Below, piece by piece: positions 52,221 through 64,000 of a stretch of 64,000 nt of DNA. The notes beneath the pieces are model-generated. The model was given only the letters and a program-made list of their open reading frames with translations. It made no database searches and had not been told where the DNA came from. Positions within the stretch are counted from its first letter, which is position 1; every line of letters starts with the position of its first letter. A program made the translations under genes and the position numbers. This DNA is from Xiphias gladius (taxonomy: Eukaryota; Chordata; Actinopteri; Istiophoriformes; Xiphiidae): NCBI RefSeq assembly GCF_016859285.1, contig NC_053401.1, positions 6,702,469 to 6,766,468 on the forward strand, read 5' to 3'.

Positions 52221-52563
52221 CAACACTTAATTTAAGTCCCCCAATTTAGTATCTATAAATATTCTATAAACATTTAATAAATGGTTTATAACACACTAAT
52301 GTAGTTGTAAGCAGATACAAGTGTTTATTTGTGTATTTGTTAACAACAGATAATGAATGACAATATAGTAAAACACAATTGTAATAATATAAAATATATC
52401 TTCACAGGTTGACAAATGCTTGACATTAATAAACACCTAAAAATATCCATATAGTCATGTGCAAGTACATTATGTTGTGTTATAAATCATTTATTTAATC
52501 TTTGTATATAAGTGTATCTTTGCTTATAAGTGCTAAACAGGGCATCTGAAATAAAGTGTTATT
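52221..52563. mobile_element. AT-rich MITE with AACACTT / AAGTGTT termini
   Basis: Left AGCAACACTTAATTTAAG and right TGAAATAAAGTGTTATT form short inverted termini around AT-rich sequence (CTATAAACATTTAATAAATG, TTATAAGTGCTAAACAGGGC). Typical of a non-autonomous fish DNA transposon; boundaries are approximate. Confidence 0.5.
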
Positions 52564-52674
52564 TCTATTTCCCTTACAAATGTTTTGTGTTAGTCTAAAA
52601 TGTGGATAAAAATGTTGAGCAAATAAATATAACCTCACCCTCCTTTACATCCCTGTTTGCATCCCATTCTGCAG

Positions 52675-52807
52675 GGTGCTGGTAGGAGAGACAGGCTCGG
52701 GGGAATTCCCAGCACGTCACAGAACACCAGGCTCTGGGGCCCCAAGGTGCTCTCGGCTGCCAGGGAGCCTCAGACCCACCTTAGCAACCGGAGAGGGTTT
52801 GCTGCCG
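52675..52807 (+). other. unassigned candidate exon
   Basis: A GC-rich 133-bp island in AT-rich DNA. It is preceded by a good polypyrimidine tract and acceptor (CATCCCATTCTGCAG) and ends at a GT donor (GCCG/GTAAAC). One plus frame stays open throughout (contains RLGGIPSTSQNTRLWGPK). I do not recognise the peptide; it could equally be a conserved noncoding element or chance. Confidence 0.2.
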
Positions 52808-53187
52808 GTAAACAGCAGTGGCAAGACAACCCCATAATGGAAAACAACAAACAAACAAAACATTTCATGTATATCCTCTAACGCAGAGATACATCGCAGT
52901 ATTGCCAAAGATAACTGGACAGTCATTCAAAATGCATTTTATGTGGCAAACACATATTCTAATGTACTTACAGATACACTGTATGTCTTGAACTTCACTG
53001 CAGTGAAAAATATATTTCTTTAGTTAACATGTTTATACTAAATGTAATATAGAAAATATTTCTGGGCAATCATTGGGGCTGGACACTGTGGTTGAAATCA
53101 ATATCAGGATATTTTTTCTGTTACATATGTAACTAGTAAATATTATACCAGTCAAAACACCTCATATATGTCAAACATAACCTTCAA

Positions 53188-53703
53188 CAATGGTGGAAAA
53201 CAACAACGTATATTTACTCAATTACTGCACTTACGTACACTTTCAATGTACCTGTATTTTACCTGAGTATTTTCATATGGGCTACTTTATATTTCTACTC
53301 GGCTACATTTACTTTTTTATTTATCTGACAGCCATAGTTACTTTGCAGATAAAGATTTTACTTACAAAACATATCAGTTTATAAAATATGACACATTGCT
53401 TTACATTAACTACCCATCAATATATCAAATTGTTAATAATTAGCTCCACCTCAACCTGCATTAACCCGCTGTAACATTAAAATGCTACTTACACATTAAT
53501 TCATCGATATTAACAGTTCATTTAAATGATATACAGGGGCCATTTTCTGTGTAAGGAGTTCTTTTATATGGACATTTTGTTTCAGACATACTTTGTTTTG
53601 GAGAGAATACTTGATATGTAGGAACTTTACTTACAATGGATTTATACCGTTGTGCTGCTATTTTTACTCAAGCAGAGAATCTGTATAATTCTTCCATCAC
53701 TGG
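53188..53703 (+). mobile_element. MITE, GTGGTGGAAAGTAACT family, downstream intergenic
   Basis: Begins CAATGGTGGAAAACAAC and ends TCTTCCATCACTG with the usual internal order (TATTTACTCAATTACTG, GACAGCCATAGTTACTTTGC, GGGGCCATTTTCTG). No clear target duplication remains. Confidence 0.65.
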
Positions 53704-54424
53704 CCATCAGTAATTCCAGTGTGCTTGGAGTCATTGTTTTGGGCAACAGAAATTTGCTTGATAATAACAAAATGATCTTATCACTGGGATACAATTCTAA
53801 TGAAAGATCATTAAATGATAATACTGAATTACTGCCCTCTCCTATCAATCATAATTTGCACAAACTGAAAATAGGTCAGAGGAAACCAATCAAAGGCAGA
53901 CTGTAGCAACATCCAGAATAAATGTATAATATGATTCAAATCCAGGTTTTAATTATACATGCTACTCTTCTTCATAGCATCATTCCTCTGAAACTGAAGC
54001 AATGAAATGAGGGAGAAAATCTGGACCAGACTGAATAGTAAATTAATGAGACAGCCTCTTGATTTGCTGTGTAAGCACATGGCTATGCAAACCAAGGCAG
54101 CCAATAGCCTGATCAGCCAAAACTCCCGGGTTATTGACAGAGTGAAACTTAGATCAATTTAGAGGGGGCACTGTTAATGACACGCCACTGAGCTTTTCAG
54201 ATTAATTCAACTAATACTCTTATATTGGTGTGATGCTGAGGCTCCTCTTAGGAATAACACCTTTCTGCAGTGCAAACATCTGAAACAAAATGCACTTGAG
54301 ACAGTAGTGCATAACATGTATACTCGTGATTTGCCTGCTTTTATACAGAGAGACAAGAAATAAGCACCCCTCCACCCCTTGAATTTTAACAAAGCTCTTA
54401 ACTTGTTATGGTTTATGCCACTAA

Positions 54425-54615
54425 GATGAGAGAAGGGCTGCAGCCAAAAATTATTTTCATTAGCAATTAATTTGCCAATTATTTTCCTGATTTTGGCCCA
54501 TAAAATCAAATAAAACAGTGAAATGTCCATCACAAATTCCTAGAGACCAAAACCCATAGATATTGAATTTATTCTAATTTAAGATAAGGGAAAGCAGCAA
54601 ATTATCACATTTTAT
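54425..54615 (+). repeat. 'ggctgcaactaa' family repeat cut off by the Tc1 remnant
   Basis: GGGCTGCAGCCAAAAATTAT, TTTCATTAGCAATTAATTTG, ACAGTGAAATGTCCATCACA, CCAAAACCCATAGATATTG and AAAGCAGCAAATTATCACAT, then an abrupt switch at about 54615 to Tc1 inverted-repeat sequence. Confidence 0.65.
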
Positions 54616-55930
54616 GTAATGACAAAGCTGAATTTTAGAAACTTCTGCAAATTTATTAAAAAAGAAAAACTAAATCATCATATTGACATAAGTATCCAGA
54701 CCCTTTGCCATGACACTAGAAATGTAGCTCAGGTGCCTGCCATTTCTCTTGATCATATTTGAGTTGTTTCTACACCTTGATTGTCCACCAGTGGTACATT
54801 CAACTGATTGGACATGATTTGGAAAGGCACTAACCTGTCTATACGTATCTCACAACTGACAATGTATATCAGAGCAAAAACCACGCCATGAGGTTGAAGG
54901 AACTGCCTGCAGAGTTCAGAGCCTGGATTGTGTCGAGACACAAATCAGGGGAAGGCTACAAAAAACTTCCTGCTGCATTGAAGGTTCCTAAGAGCACAGT
55001 GGCCTCCATAATTCTTCAATGGAAGAAGTTTGGAACAACCAGGACTCTTCCTAGTGCTGACCACCTGGTCGAATTGAGCAATCAGGGGGAGAAAGGCCTT
55101 GCTAAAAGAGGTGACCGAGAACCTGATGGTAGCTCTGGCTGAGCTTCAGAGATCCTGTGTGGAGATGGGAGAAACTTCCAGAAGGGCAACCATCACTGCA
55201 GCACTCCGTTGATCTGGGCTTTATAGCTGAGGGACCAGACAGAAGCCTCTCCTCAGTGAAAGACACATGAAAGCCCACTTAGAGTTTGCAAAAAAGCACC
55301 TAAAGGACTCTCAGTCTGTGAGAAACAAGATTCTCTGGTGCACAAGTTCTGATGAAACCAAGATTGAACTGGTAGGCCTCAGTTCTAAGCATCATGTCTG
55401 AAGGAAGCCGGCACCGCTCATCACCTGCTCAATACCATCCCAACGGGGAAGCATGGCGGTGGCAGCATCATGCTGATAACTCTGGGAATGTCCTTGAGTG
55501 GCCCAGCCAGAGCCCAGACTTGAACCCAATTGAAGATCTCTGTAGAGACCTGAAAATGGCTGTCCAACGACAGTCCCCATCCTACCTGACAGAGCTCGAA
55601 AGGATCTGCAGAAAATCCCCAAATCCAGATGTGTGAAGCTTGTTGCATCATACCCAAGATGACTTGAGGCTGCAATCGCTGTCAAATGTGCTTCAACTTA
55701 GTACTGAGTAAAGGGTCTGAATACTTATGTCAATGTAATATCTCAGTTTTTCCTCTTTAATAAAATTGCAAAAAATTCTAAAATTCTGCTTTCACTTTGT
55801 CATTAGGGGGTATTGACTGTAGCTTAATGGGGGGAAAAATTAATTTTAAACAATTTTAGCATAAGGCTGCAACATAACAAAATGTGAAAAAAGTGAAGGG
55901 GTCTGAATACTTTCTGAAAGCACTTTATGT
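54616..55930 (+). pseudogene. Tc1-like transposon, 5'-truncated, transposase frameshifted
   Basis: Inverted repeats flank a broken transposase: the left arm at about 54616-54701 is complementary to about 55713-55803, and both carry the ATAAGTAT(C/T)CAGACC block. The right arm continues about 125 bp farther to the terminus near 55925, so the outer left terminus is deleted. Frame 54888-55142 begins MRLKELPAEFRAWIVSRHKS, the paired-like helix-turn-helix of Tc1 transposases; frame 55394-55636 contains [14 protein letters not shown] near the third catalytic acid. Several frameshifts and stops lie between, so it is inactive. Confidence 0.88.
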
Positions 55931-56578
55931 AAACTGAATAACCCCTACAACTGCTACAAGAGAACAGAGGGAGGTAGATGGAAACTTGCCCACATAACAA
56001 AGCAAATTGATTTTGCCTATAGACTCACCTCGACTGAATATATTGGAGCTAAAGTAGACGACACAGAAACCAGGGACTACAGCAAGAGCAAAATGTCTGC
56101 AGTTTACTATTGTCAAGTCAGCTGTCTTTGTTGCAATTATAGGATCTGGTTAGTGCACACACCCACACACACACACATCAATCAGAAAATGCTCCAGAGG
56201 GAACAGCCATACAAACAGCTTTTGTGCATATTACGAAAGTGTAAGTAACTGGATACAGGAGGATGCAAAGCTCTTTCAATTACTGTTTTATTAACGTGGG
56301 GTTTAAAAGACGATATTGAAACAACAGCTGGGGGGACCCAGAGACGGAGAGGGGATTTCTCTGGCATGACATCAGAATCACTGGCATAGATGGGGAATAA
56401 TACTCAGTCCAACTGTGTATGTACAGACAACACACCAAGGCTGCACAGTCCTTCACATGAAGAGACAGGATAATAGTTTTAAGATCACAGCAGTTTATAG
56501 AAAATTTATATTATTATTCATAAGCAATATTTACACAGATAAATAGTTTTATATGATAAAACAAGGCTAAGTCTCTGT

Positions 56579-57371
56579 AGCCATGCTAGTAGCTCTGTGA
56601 GGCTGTACACCAGTGCTTTGAGCTAAATGCTAAAATCAGCATGCTAACATGCTAACATGCTGATGATTAACAGGTTCACAATCTTAGTTCCGTGTGTTAG
56701 CAACATTTACTAATTAGCACTAAACACAAAGTACAGCTGAGGCTGATGGGAATGTCATCAAAAAAAATAGTCAAAGAATGCCAAATAATCTCTGATTCAA
56801 GCCTCCCAGATAAGAGGATTTCCTGCTTGCCTTTGTCATATATCATTGAAAACAAAATATTTTTGGGTACTTGTACTTTTGTTCAACTAAAACAAGACGT
56901 CTGAAGATAGATTAATTGATAATGAAAATAATTGTTTATTGTATCCCTAAACCAAAGTATTGGGCAAATTAAAATGTTGGTCTGATCATGGCGCTACATG
57001 AAAAATCAGATCACCTAAGTTGGTACAGTTCATCCTGAGGGGAACCTGTATGTCTGTACCCAATTTCATGGCAATCCATCAAATAGTTTTGACAATTTTT
57101 TACACAAAACCTTATGGTGTCAGGGGGTCACCAGTCATTAGGTTTTATCCTCTGGGAAACATTAATGTCTGTGTAAAACTTTTTGCATATCCCTGTAGCA
57201 GATTTTGAGATATTTCACACCATAAGTGAATATTTTGACCTGTTGGTGCCACTACAGAAAAAGTCAGAGGTTCACCAAAGTCAGTAGGATTTGTCTTCTT
57301 GGGACCATGACTGTTTATACCAAATTTCATGGCAATCCATCTGACAGTTGTTGAGATATTTCACAGACTCC
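56579..57371 (+). repeat. percomorph interspersed repeat, 'gctaacatgct' family, copy 3, with nested insertion
   Basis: Begins AGCCATGCTAGTAGCTCTGT and proceeds through GCTAACATGCTAACATGCTG, GAGGCTGATGGGAATGTCAT, AAACCAAAGTATTGGG, then two successive ATTTCATGGCAATCCATC modules. The order is interrupted at about 56763-56952 by another repeat. Confidence 0.78.
56763..56952 (-). repeat. 'ggctgcaactaa' family repeat nested in copy 3
   Basis: On the minus strand it contains ATTATTTTCATTATCAATTA, AGCAGGAAATCCTCTTATCT and CATTCTTTGACTATTTTT, the ordered blocks of the family also found at 17348, 17655, 34000, 36815, 51078 and 54425. It separates GGGAATGTCATCA from AAACCAAAGTATTGGG, which are adjacent apart from about 20 bp in copy 2. 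Confidence 0.7.
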
Positions 57372-60300
57372 AACTCTACCCTAATGCACCTTACTTCACA
57401 GACAGACATCATAACTCATTCCAACCCTCAAACTACTTAACAGTTATGAGATCATTTTCTCAAGTAAAAAACTTTGCATTATTGAGCTGATAGCTCTGAT
57501 GTGGTGTATTATAAAAAATTGAATTTCAATCCAAGGGATCAGGGGCTTGTAAAATAGTAAAGGTACCACCCTGAAACGAGCTTGGGGTTGAGATTTTTGC
57601 TGAACTAGCTTATGTATAATTCAACAGCCAAAAACTGCACTGGGTTATGCTCTTTTCTCTGCTGCTTTGTAAATTTGTGAAAAGCAGCAAATCCACTTGG
57701 AACCTGATACTAACAGACATTCACTGTTAGTAAAACATATGCAATAGCTGAACTGTATAAGAAATTTGCTCTGCTTCTTTCACTATTATTTTGTTAAGCT
57801 TTGACGTGCACTGGGAAGACAAAGTGCAGGCTGTCAGAAGGGAGTGTTGCCAGTAAAAATATCTTTTCAAGGGTACAGCTTGTGCACCTTGCAGAGAAAG
57901 ATGTGTCTGCTGCTAAATTGGGCGTAGAGTGACTAAGGGGAAAAGAAGCAAGGCAGAGGTGACTTTTACGCTGGTTACAAATCCAACCAATGACACAGCA
58001 ATTTTTATGTGTATTTCAGGAAGATATATATTTGAAAACATAAAGACCCATCTGTAATCAGATTGTTTGGCTGACTATCAGTAATGCATTAAGTATAACA
58101 TCTAAGGCAGTTACAGTGAAAAAAAAATTGGTGTTTCTGACTATTCTGATTGTAATATAATAGACACATTATTGTAAATCGAGATTTCAGACACTTTTGA
58201 ATCACCATTTTGCATCATCACAGACAGGTGTAGCACAGCACAACATTTTAAGGAGTTCTCGTTCTTGTTGAGTTGAGATTGCAACTTCATTGTGAACATA
58301 AGATTCTCTGAAAAACAGAAATCCGAACATCTGAAATTCCATGACAATTGTGCCATCTTCATCTGCTAATGAAGATCATTTGATATGATCAAAGGCTCCA
58401 GAACAGCTACTAATGGACCTTGTGGTGAAATTGTCCTGCCAACTGCTGGTCAAGAATGAACATTCAATCTTGACAAACTTAAGCACAAAGGCAACCTTTC
58501 CAACATCCTGTTCTGGTGCTAGGCCAAACTTTACCAACAAATAATATGCAAATAATAAGAACAAAGTCCTATCAGATGTTACCCACAACTATTTTTTTAG
58601 TGATCCGCCTGATCAGGGACCAAAACAATGTCATTTGACTAAATAAATTGCTTAAGGGAGCAGCAAAGAAGATCTGTGAGGCCTACTTTTCATTATTCAA
58701 ATCACACCATGAAAGCAGAACAAAACATAATGGAAAAAGGCTTGGGCTTTGCATTGGAACAAGTGGTAAAGGCCACAGATGACATGCTCTCTGAATGATG
58801 TATTTTCCCTCACATCATGACCACTGATCTCCCTTTAAGTTTAGTAATCACATTCTCATCCCATGAGAACTGAAAGATGCGTAAATGTCGGCTCAACAAG
58901 ATGTGATCAAACAGTTTCGTGAACATAAAATGGCAGCCTGTGTTACCCTGAAGAGTATGAGCTCAGCAGGACTGTCCATTAATGAAACCCTTAGCATGAG
59001 GTCCTAAAAACTGGCTGTCAGGACCCATTGTACTGCCAATTTTACAGAGCAGTTAATTGCATTTATCTGTTTATCTATCATCCAAACACCAGGGACTGGA
59101 TTTACGGCCCATTGCTCCAAGATACATGAAGACCATTAATGTAATAGCACCTGCTAACAAATAACAAAGCAAAACAAAATATATCAAATGTAATTCTGTG
59201 TACAAGTAGAGCAAAAACTGATGAGATATTTATAAATGTGATAAATTATTAGACACAGACTCAGTTTTAAGGGAACTGTCTTCCTGAAAGATCCAATGAA
59301 ATAATTTTCTTAGATGTATTCCAAATAAACTAGCAAATTTGTGTTGTTTTTTTCCCTCTGATGTACCAAATACAAGAAATTGGCTGAGGTTTGGTCAGTG
59401 CCACATCCTCACCATAACCAGCTGCTCCTTCGAGGCAAGAACTGGCAGACTTACTTGAGGCCATGAGGAAAGCTCTGTTTACGTGGCTGTCATGCTAAAA
59501 AGTCAGACAGTTTGGTTAATGGCTGTAGGAAGAGATAGAGATCAGGGGAGGTGTCAGCTGCTGAGTCGGCAGCCGACTCCCCTGGCTCCTCTTCCCTCTC
59601 TCCCAGGAACCCAACACCGAGCCAGGCCACCAGGACCGGGCAGGAGAATGTGAGGAATTCTCTCAACACATTTGTTCACTGCTTTGCACGTTCTCACTCT
59701 TATGGGATGTAAAGAGTGTGGCCAGCCCTGAGGATGGGACCACCTTGCTCCACAGGGAATGAGCGCAAGGGTGGGCAAGAGGCGGCAATGAGCGGAGGAT
59801 CAAGGCAATTTGGCTGATGGGCAGAGGAGAGCGTCAGGAATGGCTCACTGCTGTGAGAGTGAGTCATCCTGGACAGAGCTGCTGTAATTCTGCCAGCACA
59901 ACAAAGATCAGATCATTTATTTTTGTCACGGCCCCTGCTGGATGAAATCTAAACCCACAAGGAGTTGATCAAAGGTTTTGGGATGCTGCCTGTCCTGGAG
60001 AGCAACTAATAACAAATGACATTCAAGAATGATCGAGAAGAATGAGTGGCAAGTTTTAAACAGAGTCATCGACAAACTCTAAGACACCTTGTAAAGCCTT
60101 AAGTGATACTTGGAAGCAAAGTGATTCAAAAGATGCAGACACTATGATTACACGAAATTTCAGTTGACATAACTATAGTATAACTATAGCACTATTAGTA
60201 TCATAGAAGGAAACAGATGTGCCCTTCTTCACTGAATTTCAGTTGGGTGCTCTGCCTAAAAGACAGAGCTGCAATGTGCTTGTGTCAGTTTGATTTTCAC

Positions 60301-62719
60301 CCAATGGACTGATGAAGGCTTTATGAAAATGACCGAAATGCATCAGCAGTTTTGTCAGTCGATTAGTTTGAAGTACAAATTCACCAAAATGATCAAGACA
60401 TTAGGTCATCCTTTTGATAACTTTTAATTTACCGCTGGCGTGCCGCTTTGTTTCTGAATTTGTTTTGGGTAAACAAACGTATGTTAATGTCTTTGCAACA
60501 CTGAAAAGATCTGGTAGCCCAAAGCTGGTTGCAAGTGGCAGAACAAGTGTACAAAAAACAGTCTTTACTGGGTCAAAAGGCAGCAGTCTACGCATGAGCC
60601 TATGGTCTTCAGAACAGGTAAAAGCTGTCAAATGAGAATAAAGTCTGAAACACCACAGATGACCTGGCAGAGAGTGACTGATACCTAATTGAAAAAAAGG
60701 AGGGGCTATGTGACGAGCTGAGGTGGGAAACTCAGTCGTGATGGCTGGTGGGCACGTGTGGAATTACAGGAGAAGCCAGTATACAGAGATTAATGAGAAC
60801 ATAAATCATCATGTTAACTCATATTGTCTTGTCAGAGAATTTCAGAAATTCAGTAAATTTCAGCAACTTATACTTGGGGCATGGGGTCCGGGGAGCAGGA
60901 GACAGCAGGCCCTAATGGATCTTATTGGCCATTAATTTATTCCTTTGTTCAGTTTCACAGGTTGTATTTCACAGACTACAGTGGCCATTTAATTTATTTA
61001 TAAAAAATTATATGACATTTGGCAGTGCTTGACAACAAATGTCCAATTTAACATTTGCTGAACATGATTGTGGTCTCAAAATATTTAGGGAACAAAGCAA
61101 AACCAAACTTAAGCAACTCTAATCATTTTATTCAGAGACAATGCAAAGCCTCTGCTTTTATCACATATGATGCACTGTAGCAATGTCCAGCACATATATC
61201 CTGTATCTGTATTGTCCTCACACAACAGGAGAATGGTTGACAGTTCCTTGGACTTCAAATTCATGCATTCATGGATTAGATTATTGGATTAGGGTGATGA
61301 TTAGTTTAAAGCCTGTCTGATCATGCCTCCACTGTCAGTGCTCTAATGAACACAAAGCTGTGTCTAGCGGCAGCATAGCATTGCTGTTACCAGGGGATTG
61401 ATCTCAGCATTGTTACTGAAACATGGAATGATGACTGAAAACTACCAAAAACTACCAGAAAAAGCCCACTTTGAACTGGGAATTTCATTTTTAATGTAGA
61501 AAAGGACTCTAGCTGCACATCAATGGAGTTCCCATCCTTCTCGCTCTTACATGTGGACATCGCCCTCTGGTGTCAAACAGATGTTAAGATATTCAGTGCC
61601 TGTCCGGGATAATAACTCACTGCATTGCACCATTGGGACACTGGCATGCCATGTGGTTTGACTGGGGTCAGTGTCACTTTACTTTGAATAAAACTTGTGA
61701 GAAGAACATTTTAGGTTAAGAATTCTCTGCATAACATATACACTAAAATATTATTAACTGAATGTTTACAAAAGCACATTAGCTTCATCAGATGCATAAT
61801 GTGCTGTCCAAGTGCTCAGCTAAACATTGTAAAGAAAACTGTGTCATCCCCTGCATTGCAGGTAGTGGCTCTCAGTGGAATATCAAAATAAAATAGAATA
61901 AAGTCAGGACATTATTTGATGACTAATGGTCGTGGTAATGGATGACTATTGATTATAGTGAGTTTCTTCCGTTGTGTTTGGCTCACTGACTAATCACTTC
62001 TCGGTAATTTTACAGTGAAAAGTTGTGAGTATTTTTTACTAACTGAGAAAGAATACTTGTTCATTGAGCAGTATGACTGTGAGGAAACTAGAGCCCCTGG
62101 CATTGCCACAGTATGTGTACTGAGTACCTGCTGCTGTCAAAAGTATGTGGACAGTTATTGGTTATTAAAGATGGCTGTTTGTTTTGCACAGCACAAGGGA
62201 GCAGTGTACTTAATGGAAAATGCACAACAGAGAATCTGATCCAGCTGATCTGTCAACAAAAGAGGCAGCAGTGAGTGCAGTGCATCCCAGGCATGGCGAG
62301 ACATAAGTCACTGTGGTCTCATGTGCTTGTGTCCTTTTCCCTGTGACCTCCCTGTTAAAAGGTCACCCTAATGAGACTGCTCCCCGGGTGCCCTTCAAGT
62401 GCCACGCTGGAGTGCAGGAAACAATGCTGCCTTACAGATGCTATTTTGAATGGTGTCACAGTGTAAAACTGGCAGTGCTGAATTATTGCCGGCCCTTTGA
62501 TGCTGTTTATATCCCTGCCGTCTTGTCAACACATATAATCATACTGCAGATTCCTGCTCCAGGGCCTGATATTGCAAATAACGCTGTCCAAAAACACAAG
62601 CAGTAACGTCTTGTCATGATGATTCAGCACATAAGTATTTGTAAAAGCCTCAATTTTTTTTCATTGACTTTTGCACTACTCTAGTACTACCTTTATGTAG
62701 TTTATGTGTTACTGTTTTG
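57372..62719. other. distal intergenic DNA, no gene seen
   Basis: No conserved protein motif on either strand. Two GC-moderate, repeat-free stretches (about 59400-60060 and 62240-62600) look unlike the AT-rich surroundings and could be conserved noncoding elements; that needs alignment. Confidence 0.45.
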
Positions 62720-62727
62720 CTCTAGCC

Positions 62728-63362
62728 CAGTAGTATTTAAACTGGGGTCAGGACACACAAGCAGTAAATTTGAGGGGGTCACCAGATGATTGAAAAAGCA
62801 CTCCACTGATTTACCTTGTACTCCTATAACATTGTCAGAATCAACATAGACAGTTTTTAAAAAAGCCTCAAAATCGATGCAGCAGAGCCATTGTCTTTTT
62901 GTATTTCACACATTCTTCCTCCTTGTCAAAACCTTTTGCTTCATACAAATGACACAAATCCAAGAAGAAAACGCAAAGTCACACTAATGCTGCTTTCATG
63001 TCCTAACAAAATTATCATAATTATCAGTTTCCAAATGGTAAATAGCGTTCATGTCAACATCCAAATCGTAATAACAAGAGGAAAACGGGAAAACTGAAAG
63101 CTCCAATATGCCCGACTTGGCACTTGATAACATGGACGTCTCACATCAGCCAAAAGCCATCTTTCAGTGTTATTATTGTAATTAAACCCAGATTTAATAG
63201 ATATGGTGTATATTATGAGCACACACTATTTTAATTCTCCCACTACCTACTCTTCATCCACATGACCATCTTGATCCCATATGAAGTGAATGCAGCATAA
63301 GCTGTGATGTGGGGTCACATTCATTTTAAGGGGTCACAAGCCAATAAGGTTGAGAACCACTG
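62728..63362. mobile_element. 635-bp non-autonomous hAT-like element with 8-bp target-site duplication
   Basis: Begins CAGTAGTATTTAAACTGGGG and ends AAGGTTGAGAACCACTG, whose reverse complement CAGTGGTTCTCAACCTT is a degraded inverted repeat of the start. It is flanked on both sides by the identical octamer CTCTAGCC (62720-62727 and 63363-63370), the 8-bp duplication of hAT transposition. No transposase is encoded. Confidence 0.75.
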
Positions 63363-64000
63363 CTCTAGCCTACTTTAAATACCTTTAACTCTAGAAGACC
63401 AAAACTCCCTTTGACTGCCTGTAACCTGCAAGACATCAAACAATCAAAACATATGCAAACAGTCATATGCATAAGTGAAATCAATTTTTGTATTACTGTG
63501 TGTTATGTTGGTCTTCCATAAAAGCACTTGTGCAGTCACAAGCCCACACTTCCTAAAATCTCTTTGTGATTGTTCCTCTCTGGCCTTGCAATTAGCTTCG
63601 TGGCTGCCGCGTGTGTACTCCAAAAAAAAAAATGTCCGCGAAAGCATGCACTTAAGAAGACGAGGTCTCAGAAAACAAACTCCGGAAGCCACTGATTGAC
63701 AGATCTGTCTGCCCCCTCTGGTTCCCTGGCTAAAGCCGTGGCTGCTGTGGCTGTGCTGTGGTTGCCACTGGTCCATGCCTGAAGACATCTGATGCAAGGC
63801 CATTTCTAGGTTACAATAACAACACCACACTGACACAATTACAATGCCGGATATCCGAAACACTTAGGAGCTCATCAAGCCATATTTAGTTTTTAGGCTT
63901 GTAAATAACTGCTGGCCCCCACCAATTAATTTTTTCTTTTACAGAGTATTTTGCCCCCATGAAGAGCTAAAAATACTTATAGCTTGCAGCTTAAAATCAC

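Noticed and set aside
52717-52926. Possible RAD51AP1 C-terminal exon on the minus strand
   Set aside because: The peptide PVAKVGLRLPGS only faintly recalls the RAD51AP1 C-terminus and lacks its SRLARVKPLHP-type ending.
63444-63863. 139-codon minus-strand open frame near the window end
   Set aside because: Low-complexity composition with no recognisable domain; begins just after a hAT element.

Overview
The window is vertebrate nuclear DNA from a ray-finned fish, most likely a percomorph teleost. Genes are split by spliced introns, there are long (CA)n/(GT)n microsatellites, Tc1-like transposon remains are present, and several short interspersed repeat families I recognise as typical of percomorph genomes occur in many copies. 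The species cannot be fixed from the sequence.

Four protein-coding genes can be reconstructed exon by exon with in-frame GT/AG junctions and family-typical exon lengths: cyclin D2 (+, 15706-26044, 5 exons, 294 aa), TIGAR fructose-2,6-bisphosphatase (+, 30286-34812, 6 exons, 261 aa), FGF23 (-, 39274-40932 or 40956, 3 exons, 261 or 269 aa) and FGF6 (-, 45916-49534, 3 exons, 207 aa). This is the order of human 12p13 (CCND2-TIGAR-FGF23-FGF6). I use the a-paralogue symbols ccnd2a, tigara and fgf6a on synteny, because teleosts keep a second ccnd2/fgf6 region. tigara and fgf23 point at each other and share the 34.8-39.3 kb interval as a 3' flank.

Layout: 1-15.2 kb has no detectable gene. It holds a Tc1 remnant (about 1.27-2.05 kb), four dispersed-repeat copies and an AT-rich stretch. 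15.2-28.9 kb is ccnd2a, with microsatellite and repeat-filled introns and a 2.9-kb 3'UTR. 28.9-30.2 kb is AT-rich spacer. 30.2-34.9 kb is tigara. 34.9-37.7 kb is repeat-rich spacer. 37.7-41.05 kb is fgf23 with its 3'UTR and TATA-type promoter. 41.9-42.4 kb is a hAT-type MITE. About 42.45-49.8 kb is fgf6a, apparently with a long 3'UTR. 49.8-64 kb has no convincing gene; it carries MITEs, a second Tc1 pseudogene and a 635-bp hAT-like element with an intact 8-bp target-site duplication.

The genes share a conserved neighbourhood, not one pathway: G1 cell-cycle entry (cyclin D2), glycolysis/redox control (TIGAR), phosphate endocrine signalling (FGF23) and muscle paracrine FGF signalling (FGF6). 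I found no prokaryote-type or wholly new system. The most distinctive observations are an acidic Glu-Val/Glu-Ala hexanucleotide-repeat insert between two DPxNV motifs of the FGF23 tail, a read-through form of cyclin D2 after exon 2, a perfect 16-bp CRE/C/EBP-type palindrome in the tigara promoter, a roughly 160-bp satellite in ccnd2a intron 4, and a (CT)n(CA)n tract 24 nt inside the fgf6a exon 2 donor.
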